Of a stretch of DNA of 64,000 nt, positions 54,792 through 64,000 are shown in pieces. The number at the start of each line of letters is the position of its first letter. Position 1 is the first letter of the stretch. Source of the stretch: Amorphophallus konjac (taxonomy: Eukaryota; Streptophyta; Magnoliopsida; Alismatales; Araceae). The stretch is taken from the NCBI GenBank assembly GCA_022559845.1, contig CM040128.1:176072413-176136412 (forward strand), written 5' to 3'. A program made the translations under genes and the position numbers. The notes under the pieces were generated by a model that had not been told where the DNA came from, made no database searches, and was given only the letters and a program-made list of their open reading frames with translations.

Positions 54792-57700
54792 TGTGGAACG
54801 TGGATCTCATCTTTTTTCGTTGTATTATTTATTTATATTTTTATTTGGGATTTTTGATTTATTAGGCGTGCCAGTCACCGGGGTGACAATTTTATTGTGC
54901 GCTCGATCTGACTTGGTCAGTCGATTGTGAAGTCCGAGTCGGGACCAGAAATCCGTCATACCATAAAGGCTATGACGTTAATTACGCCCTTCCAAGGAAG
55001 GACAACCCTTGATTAAACGCCAAAAATAGGAGGAAAGCAGCGGTGAAGATGAGGCTCAAAGAGACGGGGTTGATTTATTTGCAGAATGCTAAATGGACTA
55101 GTCAAAGTAGGGGGTTATTAAGTACGGGACAAATCTGACGGCATATCCCCGTCATCTTGGACTATGCCAAGTGGGGAATAGGAAACCACCCATGCAGAGG
55201 CAGGGTAGGATCCGTAAAAGATCGGGTATAATAAACCCGGAGTCCGAATAGGGACCGGCGCGACATGGCACGTCCCATGTGGGTGCGGTGCCGCATCTAT
55301 ATCCCCCTTCGAGGGACCATCGGAGAGCATGCAAGGACATAACTCCGTGGGCCGGCGGGGCTGAGAGAGAGAACATCACAGTTACCCGACAGAGTATGCA
55401 TAAATTTCGGCAGCATGTCCCCTCAACTTGGACTTATGCCAAGAGAAAATAGGTCATCATCCACGGGATGCCGGGATGACGACCAGATAAGAAGGGCACC
55501 GGGCCCGGGGATGTTACTTGCGTCTATCTCATTGGTTAATATTCCCTTGGAACCCCTCAGAACGCATATAATAACATGGCTCTTTGAGTTCGTAAGGTAG
55601 TAGTGAAATCCGGATCGGAAATGAGGGCTGTAGGGGAAGTCTTCCCCATTACTGTATCTTCTCAGGGCACATATGATGGTCTCCGAACATCCCCTAGACA
55701 GGTGTGTAGGGAGACTAAAGGATTGAAGGATGACAGTGCAGAGGAGGGCCTCGGACTGGATTTCATCGGCCGAAGAAGGAGGGTCTCGGCGTGGGTTTCT
55801 ATTGGCCGAAGGGGGTGCTCTCAGCATGGGTTTAGTAGGCCAAAAGGGGGTGCTCTCGGCATGGGTTTCTTGTCCAAACAAGGGGGTCTCGGCGTGGCTT
55901 AAATGGCAAAAGAAAAGGGGGAGGCTCCCGGCGTGAAGCTTCTCGGCGCGCTCCTCGCCGCACCGGGAAGCTGGCGTCGGGAGGCCACAGGCCGAGAAGG
56001 CTGTGAAGGAACAGGGGTTTCACCGGGGGGTTTTGTCGTTTTGCTGAAGGGGAAGGAAGAGGGAGGTCTCTCGGCAGCGTAGTTCTCGACGTGGAAATTA
56101 GCACACCGGGAAGGTGAAAGGGCTAAGGGTTTCAGGGCTTGATTACGGTACTCTATTCGGGAATTTTCTGAGTTTTCTGGCTCAGATCGAGACCGAATGT
56201 GGAGTGCAGGAGGGGGTTTCGTGGATAGCTCTGTTTGAAGGATGCCAAGGGAATTGGGAGGCCGAATCAGTAGGGGAAAAGAGACCATCGTCTATACCCC
56301 GTGAAGGGTTTCATCTATTTGTTGCAGGCCGTCTGGGGGATCAAGAGATGACTGTCTCTGATCCCCTAGACGAGCCCAGCTGCATCGAAAAACCGGCGAC
56401 GGAGGAACTCTTGACGCCTAAACTCCAGACCCTAATCATTCAATGGTTAGAATGGAGGGTCGAAAGACTGAGGTCATCGCTTGTTAGAATCTCGCGGGAT
56501 GGCATTAACCTGCAAAGCAGACACATCTTTGCACAGCCAGCAGTTCAGGGAACCAAGAGATTGATGTCTCTAGTTCCTGAACAGCACAAGGGCTCGAGAG
56601 AAAACTCGGACTATATGCGGAGGATCTGCCATTGAGACAGGAGGGGAGAAGAAAGTAGAGCCCAATAACCCATTAGATAGGGGTAGGGGTCCTATCTTCA
56701 TCCCTCCTCGAAGAACAGATTCATTCAATCGGCTCTGAAACTCGAAGAGTCTAGGCTACTGGACTTTTCAGCCGAGAACTATATACATGGAGAGAGAGAC
56801 GGAGAGCAGATATCTCAATCAATCGGTGCCCAAATGGGCCATGTTGATATTTCATTGCATTGTATCGAAGACTTACACAGATCGTAAAAGAGAAATGCAA
56901 AGCAGAGAGGTGGAAATCAAGACCGGGACTCTCCGGCTACATTTGATAAATCGAGAAAAGACTCGCTAGATTACATCGAAGAAAAGAAAGTATGGGGGAG
57001 GGCGGAGCATTGACTCCTCTCCCTCCCCGGAGCAGCCCACCTGGAGCTTCTTCTTCCTGCTTTCTTCTTCTGGCTATCCTTTCGATCTCTCTCGATCTCT
57101 CTTTTTTTTTCGAGGCCCTTCTATTTCTTCTGGTGCTTCTCTCTTCTGCCTCTCTGATCCCCTTTTCTTTCTTCCATTTTTTTTAGCTTCTTCGAAGGGA
57201 AGGGGCTTTATAGCCGTCCCTTTTCACCTTCTCGGCAGGCATCTCCCGGAACGCCTCGGCTGAAGGCTTCCCGGCGCGCAGGACTCCAGCCTCTCGGCGC
57301 AGCATTTGGGCTTTGACAAGGTGGCCCCCCGACGCTACTATTTCAGGCCCATTTAGGTCTTTTTGACCAGGCCTTTCATAGGCCCCTCACGTACATCAGT
57401 ACCCAAGAGGGTCCTCCAAAGGTGATATATTTTGTATTGAGATCATTGGTAGCGTTTTCATCAGTCGCAGATAGGGGTTTCATCAGCATTGCCATATGAA
57501 TGATGACAAAATCGGGCATCATTTTATCGATATCGTCACCTGAATGGTGACGAGATCGGACATCGGCTTTTGTCTGGGAAGACTTCAGCCAGGGGTATAA
57601 TCTGTGGAGACGATTCTTCTTGTGTTCTGACTTTACAAAAGCCTTTACAATCTTCATCTGCCGGTACCGGCTTCATCTTTATCTTACATCACACCTGTCA

Positions 57701-57980
57701 ATAAGCCGACATCTGACTTACGCTGACATGTCATCTGTGGATTCTTGGATGAGACAGTAGTACAGCTCTCATTAAAGTGTGCTAGGAGGTCCCATCAGTC
57801 GAGTGATTGCTGCTTTATCAGTGTTGCCGTCTGAATGATATCGGCACCGGGCATCAGCTCGGCCGGCAAAGGCTTCAACCGGGGTAAATGGTTGACGGGC
57901 CTCATCATTGGTCTTTCACTGTTGGTCTGATCCTCTTTTCAATTGTGCTTTCACCCTTGTTCATTTTCAAGGTGTCAACA
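54792..57980 (-). mobile_element. 5' LTR of gypsy element A, 3189 bp
   Basis: TGTGGAACG...GGTGTCAACA, direct repeat of 32282-35478, followed by the target-site copy CCCCT at 57981-57985. The TATA box on the minus strand (CTATAAAG, about 57206-57214) predicts an R-U5 region of about 2.4 kb. Short open frames inside match those in the other LTR. Confidence 0.93.
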
Positions 57981-57985
57981 CCCCT
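57981..57985. other. Target-site duplication of A, right copy CCCCT
   Basis: Matches 32277-32281; both copies directly abut the LTR termini. Confidence 0.92.
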
Positions 57986-59799
57986 CCACCAAATCCCCAC
58001 CAAATCTTGCCCCTCCCTAGGAGATCTTTGGCCATTCCAACACAATCTCCCACTCCCCAACATAATCTCTTCCCTTCCCCACACAATCTCCCAGCCCCCA
58101 AGACCAATTTGAATTTGAAATTCCCTCCATTCCCCAGCCTTAGGTCGCCCCCCCAGCCCTCTCCATTAGAACAGGTCGCCCCTTTTCTTCCCTCCACTCC
58201 ATACTACCAAGATCACCCACCACCTTCACTCACCTTCAACCTTGACTGAAGCTAGCAAGACCCTACATCCTCCCCCTTCTCCAGCTCCTCCACACACCCT
58301 CCCCACCCTCCATACCTCTTCCCACATTCCCCTCCCACCACTCATCATATCCCCTTCACCATTCAACCACTTCTTCTTCTCATTTCGTGGTCATTCGGGA
58401 GCTACATCGACGGACCTACTCTAGCTGAGGACCTGTAGAGAACCAGCAGATTGCAGCGGTGACCCCGAACTCATCTCGGTGTCCCTGAATGTCCAAGAGG
58501 TACCACTGGAAGCATCCACCGATCTTCTTCGTAACGGCAATAGTCTCGTCCCCTTCGGAGTTTCCTGCTGCCCGGGGGAGTCGTTCTCCCCAGACTGCGC
58601 GTCCACCTCCAGACTGCAGATCAGAAGCTGCTAGTAGAGTCTCCCACGATCAGTATCTTGAAGATCTGGAGGCGGGGCTTGGAAGAGACCTTCCTCAACA
58701 AGTCGCTTTCCATCTCCAAGAAGCGGCTCCTCGATCAACCTCCGGAGGAGCCTTTTCTCATTTTTCTCCCTCAGGTGTGCTGGTCTGTTCACTCCTGGAC
58801 TGGTCCGATACCTAAGCACTGTTTGGGCTGCTCAGGTCTACCCCGACATCGTTTGGCATCCCCGTGGGTCTCTGCTCGAAGAGGACCCGACAACGAAGCC
58901 GTTGACTCTGGCCAAGCCCGATTCAGAGCTCGGGAGCGCCCAGAGTGACTTCGTCTTCCTGCTATTGTGGTCCAGAAGCAGACAGAGCCAGAACCCTGCT
59001 TCCCTGTTCGTGCCTCTGCTCCGACCAGCACCGGCAACCTGATAAATCGAAAAAATTTGGACGACTTCCAGGGTCACCTACGACTTCCAGGGTCTCATCC
59101 CCAACAAAATTCGGGAGCGGTCACAGCGTCAACATCTTCGAGAGTCTGTCCTGATTCACTGAGAGCGAGCAGACCCGGCTTCGTCCACCCTTCGGCTCCC
59201 ATTTGGTTTCTTTTCCCCCTCCCCGCCTGGCTGGCTTACAGCCCCTCCCCGTGGGAGGTAGTGTTTGATTGTAACCATTAATTTCCCGTCCCCAAGGTTC
59301 CCCCCCTTGCATGGGGTGTAGTGTTGTAATGACTTAAGCAGGTCAAGCTTCTCCGGCGCGGCGTGTGGGGAACCCACGCTTCCCCGCTCGCCCACGTCTC
59401 CGAGCGGGACCGGTTTCTTCAAACCGATCGAGTAAGTGCTCCACCCTTAGCTCTACTTTGTGCTTGTTCTTTCCAATATTAGTCATAAACTCCGCTGGCC
59501 GTGAGAGTGAGAGCCCGATCCTTAAGTTCCATTGCTTCAAGAGATCACCGTGGGGTGAAGAGTGTAGCCCGTGCCCTTGGCACCACGTCGGCTCCCTTGA
59601 ATTGGGCAGCCATATCTTTGGGAAACCAACCTTAGACTTGCTGGCCCTCTACCAGCAAGGGCCCAGCCATCACATCCTTCACTTGGCATCACCAAGTTAC
59701 CCCGGGTTTGGGTGAACATCGGGTGAGTGACCGCCAATATCGGTCCATTCCGTTTGCAAATTGTGCTTCCTTGGCTAGGTCTGAGGGTGTGTCACATCA
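57986..59799 (+). mobile_element. Right LTR of chromovirus C, second part
   Basis: Resumes the LTR interrupted at 32281 (CCACCAAATCCCCACC) and ends GGTGTGTCACATCA at 59799. Joined, the right LTR is 2381 bp with TGATG...CATCA termini. It is the inverted copy of 28084-30462. Confidence 0.9.
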
Positions 59800-59804
59800 T
59801 AGTC
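59800..59804. other. Target-site duplication of C, right copy TAGTC
   Basis: Matches 28079-28083 and lies in the coding frame of element B's 5' reading frame. Confidence 0.8.
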
Positions 59805-61087
59805 TCTTCTAGATCTGTTGTCGCTGCAAGGGTTTTCAACGCCTCATTAGTGGCCTTTCCTCTTCTTGTGAGAGGGCCCGGCCTCTCAGCAATCTTGGCA
59901 ACGTCTTCGGGCTCATTAGGCAGAGTCCCATAGTGACCAGTCACTCTGGCCATGTGACAAGTGTAGACTTGTATCCTTTCATTTCTTCTCCTTGCACGTC
60001 CGGTCAGGTGACCAGGGAAGGTCAATCTTTCAAACACTGAGACTCTCGATGCATCTTCTTCATGGCGGGGCAGCTCATAGCATCCTGATTCCACATCTTC
60101 TATTTCAACCGGGTCGGTTGGATATTCTTGACCCCCTTCAGTAGTGCTGATGGCTTGCAGTAGCCGTTGCCTCCCTAGAGAGGTATTCTCGATCCCACGG
60201 AGGTATCCGCACACGGCCTAGGTGATGTCTGCTTGTTCATAATCGGGGTGAACCGCGGGTGGCGGTACCCTTGCCTATGCTGGGGGCCCATGGGCGGGCT
60301 GACCCTCTCTGACAGTCTTGCCATGCCTTTCGACATGTAAAGAGGTGTTCGCCTGTCACCTGTGGGCTCGGGCAAGTGGCTGGCAAGACACCCTTGCTGG
60401 GATCTTATTCTCCTTCATCTTTTCCTTCTCCTCCTTCCTGGGCCTGTCAACCTCGACAGACTCCAGCTGAGTTATCACCGGCCCTCGAGTTGGTTTCAGC
60501 AACCATATCTGCTTGGTCTTGCACAGCCTTGGGGCTGGTTCATTCTTCAGTCGGCAGGCTACCCTGCCATCCTTCTTTTCTATTCTCCCCAGTGCTTGAA
60601 AGGAGTTGCGCACGAGGATGTTTGGAATGATCCGCTCAGGGATCACTTCGGCGCTACGGCCGTTCAGGTAGACTCTGACGCCTCCGACTAGAACAGACTT
60701 GCCGGTGTTAGATGGCCGGCCCCTGGGTGCGGCAGTAGCAGCAGCATTTCTTCGGCTCCTTCTTTGGCGGGATGCCATCTTCCTAGTAGTCAAGCCCGTG
60801 TCGAAACGGGCGTGGTGGACAAAACAGCCCATGGTGTTGACCGAAGTGCGGTCGGCGGTAGTTGTTGGCGACCCGACAACAGCGGGTCGGGTGGTGGAAA
60901 TCCCCGTTGCGGGTATTCGGGCTTCGACGGGCTTGGGCCCCTCGATCTCCAGTTGGTTGACAAAGTCCACCCCCAAGAAGTTGGGGAAGCCCACCACCGG
61001 AGGAAAGTCGCCAAACTTGATAGGCACTGTGAGGTAGCCATGGTTGGCGTGGCTCGCGACGACTAGCGGTCCGAAGCTGACAGCCAT
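59805..61087 (-). pseudogene. Element B 5' reading frame, 5' part
   Basis: Starts at 61087 (AVSFGPLVVASHANHGYLTV) and is homologous to element A 53044-54678: GYLTVPIKFGDFPPVVGFPN, then KSVLVGGVRVYLNGR, and RPGPLTRRGKATNEALKTLA near 59850. Breaks at 60356 and about 60215 disrupt it. It continues at 28083 on the far side of chromovirus C. No known domain is recognised. Confidence 0.75.
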
Positions 61088-61193
61088 TGTGATTGTCGGA
61101 GAATAGTCCCTGCAATTACCAGTAAAAAAGTTTAGAATTTCATAAGGAGGCCATAGGGCCCCTAGTCCCGGCGAGGAGATGAAGGGAAGTTCG

Positions 61194-61211
61194 GTCCCAC
61201 CGGGCGTGCCA
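61194..61211 (-). other. Primer-binding site of element B
   Basis: Minus strand TGGCACGCCCGGTGGGAC, four bases from the LTR end; nearly the site of element A. Confidence 0.65.
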
Positions 61212-62024
61212 GAGTTGTGGACGCACTTTTGGGAGCACTTCTTTTATTTAATTATTTATTCATTTGTTTGTTCATTTATTTGGTTTATTCGTGCGAGGGC
61301 GTGCCAGTCACCTAGGTGATGATTTATTTGGCTTTCAAGGAAGCCCTAGGTGCACTCGATCTGACTAGTCAGATGATTGTGTGTGTCACGTCGGGACAAA
61401 GAACCCACCGTACCATAAAGGTTACGACATTAATTACATCTCCTCGGAGAGGGGAAAACCCTTGATTGATCGCCAGAAAAAAGGGCCCTACGACCTGAAA
61501 TTCATGATAACGAAGCGAGAACGAAGTCTCGGATTGCTTTTTAAACAAGCCCTGCATTGGGGCAAAAACGTTCGTGAATTCGTATTTGTCGGTCACTTGA
61601 GGACCGTTTCCTGTTCAGACGGAAGTCCACATTTGTAGTAAGAAAGGACGGTGACAAAACCGTGCGAGTGTCTGCCGCGGATGCGTCAAATTTAATGCGA
61701 GTGCGGGATTGAATCCTGCCCGAGACGGGTCAAGTTAATGAACTGTTGGCCCGAAATGACTTCAGATCATGGCCATGTTGGGAGGGGCTCCCGAGGTCCA
61801 CGTCCAAATTCAGCGGGGCGTCATTGCTTTTCTCTTCACACTCAGTCCGGGGGAGCGAGGGTGCCGAGGTATATGTGGTTATGCTATTTTTTTATTATTG
61901 TTGTTCCAATTGTTAAACTTCATTGTTTGTTCACACGCGGGTGGTTCATTTTATTATTTATTTTATTTATTAGTTTCATGTCTTTTCTTTTATTTGGTTA
62001 ATTGTTTTTTTTATTTGGAGGGCA

Positions 62025-62180
62025 CGCCAGTTTAGAGGAAGAATAGGGGGGGCACCAGTTTGAGGAGCAAATAGGGGCGCGCCGGTTTAGAGGATAAGCA
62101 GAGGGTGCGCCGGTTTAGTGGGAAGTAGGAGGGGGCACACGCCAGTTTATGGGTATAGGCAAGGAGTGCGCCGGTTTCGG
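62025..62180. repeat. CGCCRGTTTA iterons in R/U5 of LTR B
   Basis: Copies of CGCC(G/A)GTTT start at 62025, 62053 (variant CACCAG), 62080, 62108, 62140 and 62169, so intervals are 27-32 bp. Most are embedded in GGGCGCGCCGGTTTAG-like context containing the palindrome GGCGCGCC. Confidence 0.75.
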
Positions 62181-63243
62181 GTGCAAGGAGTGGGAATGAG
62201 TTTTGTGAGAGGGGTTAAACCGGCGCGGCACCCCTGGGCGCCGGATTAGGCCGAGCCGGATCAAGGTTTAATGAGTTCGGCTTCATTTTATTATGTTCTT
62301 CTATTTATTAGCTTGTAGACTAGCCAGATGGTTAAGGAGAGGATTTAAGTGTTTTATTCTCTTGTTTGTTGATTCAGTGAGAGGGTTTAAATGTTTTATT
62401 CATGGGTTTATGTGTTCTATTCAGAGGTTCTCTAGGTGAAAGTTCTGAGACTTAGGAGTTCAGTGTTTCGTTAGGTTCGCAGTAGTTCAGACATTTCTTC
62501 AGAGAGCTCAGTTCGTTCATTCCCCCTTATGTGCATATGTTCATTGTTCTTATTGCTCGCATTCCTGGCAAAAATTAGGCAGCATCTCCCTCGGACTGAG
62601 GTTTGCCAGGGGAAATGAGGGATCGTCAAACAGAATATTCCTGGATGATCCCCAAAATTCGAAGTAGCCAGACGGCGGTCCGATGACCCACATGTGAGCG
62701 CAGAAGCCCGAGGACCAGCCTTCAAGGGGTTCCAGCAACTCACGGGCTGTAGCTTCGCAAGAGCTCCAAAGGGATAGATGTTCGCCATGGAAGGCTATGA
62801 ATGTTCACCCCTTTGACGGGTTCCTTCGAAGGCCATGCCATGGGGAGGCAGGCTTCGAAGGGCCCTAGATGATTAGAAGGTAGGGAGAGGGCAAGAAACT
62901 CAATAAGATGGGAGAGTAGATGCATAAACACACAAGACTTTTTTTTATTCATCCATAGAGGGCCAAGAGGGCGACGGAAGAACACACTATAAGAGGGGAA
63001 ACTACCCCATGGCTATAAAAGAAAGCAACAGGAGAAAAGAAAGATAATACATAGGTACGGGGGGGGGGGGGGAAGAGCACCAGCTCCCCCCCAAGCTCAC
63101 CTCTCTTCTCCCACTCTCTCTCCCTTTTTTTCACTCTACAGACACAGGTGGATGGGCTCTTTTTTCTTCGGCTGGCTTCTCTTCTCTCTCCACCAACCAA
63201 TGAACTAACAACCCAACCCCTTCAACCGGTGGATCATGCCGCC

Positions 63244-63251
63244 CTTTTATA
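63244..63251 (-). promoter_or_regulatory. TATA box of LTR B
   Basis: Minus strand TATAAAAG, a good plant TATA box. The transcript would run left through about 2 kb of R-U5. The second iteron group lies about 415-510 bp upstream. Confidence 0.6.
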
Positions 63252-63664
63252 GGAGTGGAGATGGGGGAGGCCTTCCATGCCACCTCCGCCTCGTTCACAA
63301 CGACGTCTGGAGTTGACCTGATGCGCTGGCTGCTGCTAGTTTGCGACGTACGCTGGCATTCGTCTGAGGATAGGATGTTTACGGGTTTGCCGGGAGATCT
63401 GCTGCTACTGCCATCGTCACTGCTCGCCCTCGCCGTTGATGCCGGTACGCTGTTGAACGGAGGTGCAGACAGGGCTTCGTTCCTTAAATGGCTACGGGAC
63501 GGGCAGTGAATGTTCTGTTCCTCGACTATGCACACGAACTTACAGGAAAATAGAGTGTCGGAGGTTGGATGGGATGGCGTCAGGTTAAAACAACGCAGGG
63601 GGTAGGGGCATCGATTTAAACCCACATATGTTAGCACGCCGTTTGAGTGTCCATAGTAGGGGCG

Positions 63665-63760
63665 TGCCGGTTTGATGGCCAAAGGAGGGGTGCGTCAGTT
63701 TGATGGCCTCCAATGGGCGCGCCGGTTTAAGAGCCTCCATTGGGTGCGCCGGTTTAAGCC
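63665..63760. repeat. CGCCGGTTTA iterons in U3 of LTR B
   Basis: Four copies start at 63665, 63693, 63720 and 63747 (intervals 28, 27, 27), with GCGCGCCGGTTTAA and GTGCGCCGGTTTAA as clear examples. Same motif as at 62025-62180 but upstream of the TATA box. Confidence 0.75.
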
Positions 63761-64000
63761 AAGGGAGATTTCATCCTGGCTTCGCGGCAATTCAGAGGAA
63801 CACTTATCCTCCCATAATGCTTTAGTCGTAATGCACCACCTCCGGGGTGTTTAATTCGAAGCCTCCGAGTCCCGGTCTAGGTCTTTGAGTGATTTCTGGC
63901 ACATGCTGAGCCCGTGTCCGACTTCCCATTTTTTTTCTTCTGATTCGGCCTTCGACACTGCCAGTTGGGGAGCTGGGGCCATCTTTTCTGCTTGAGGGGG

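Larger units (their letters stand above)
61216..64000 (-). mobile_element. 5' LTR of gypsy element B, incomplete at window edge
   Basis: Starts TGTGGACGCAC next to the PBS. The first 250 bp are similar to LTR A in the same order, including GGGCGTGCCAGTCACC. The other end is not reached. No supported gene lies inside; short frames such as 63131-63682 have no domain. A G run (about 63060-63072) and two groups of CGCCGGTTTA iterons are present. Confidence 0.75.

Noticed and set aside
63131..63682. 183-codon minus-strand frame near the right edge
   Set aside because: It overlaps the TATA box of LTR B and has no recognisable domain; more likely LTR sequence.

Overview
The window looks like intergenic DNA of a large, repeat-rich seed-plant genome, most likely an angiosperm. 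I see no ordinary host gene, rRNA or tRNA. Almost all of it is LTR retrotransposons nested in one another. Plant-type Ty3/gypsy (Tat-like, with a second RNase H), a chromovirus with a chromodomain, Ty1/copia elements and a plant-mobile-domain (PMD) gene support a plant origin. I cannot name the species.

Layout. Element B is a Tat-type gypsy element on the minus strand. It occupies 19632-28083 and resumes at 59805-64000, with its 5' LTR starting at 61216 and running off the right edge. Element D, a different Tat-type gypsy on the minus strand, is inserted into the tandem repeats behind B's integrase. Its 5' LTR is 17985-19631, its gag-pol lies between 9120 and 17027, and an antisense reading frame lies at about 6700-7470. 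Element E, a copia element on the minus strand, interrupts D: LTR 3819-6697, PBS, then a gag with several zinc knuckles. A probable second copia LTR (F, 1180-1777) interrupts E. On the other side, chromovirus C sits inside B (28084-59799, TSD TAGTC). It has two LTRs in inverted orientation and a scrambled, truncated interior. Inside C's right LTR sits element A (32282-57980, 25.7 kb, TSD CCCCT), a complete Tat-type gypsy element on the minus strand with 3.2-kb LTRs. By eye I counted about 50 substitutions between A's LTRs (about 1.6%). A sampled 310 bp of C's two LTR arms differs by about 4.5%, as expected if C is older.

How the parts work together. A and B share one plan: LTR, PBS, a 5' reading frame of unknown function, an in-frame TAG, gag, protease, RT, RNase H, second RNase H, integrase, then a long noncoding tract of tandem repeats. 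In A this is followed by a multi-exon PMD gene on the opposite strand and then the 3' LTR. All coding regions carry stops or frameshifts, so the copies look defective; several stops fit C-to-T decay at methylated CpG.

The least expected signal is noncoding. E, D, A and B each carry their own short palindromic or hairpin-forming motif, repeated at fixed spacing (about 22, 28, 32-33, 68 or 127 bp) in the LTR or in untranslated regions. In E (4054-4480), D and A the sequences differ between copies while the stems stay paired, which suggests that the structure rather than the sequence is kept.
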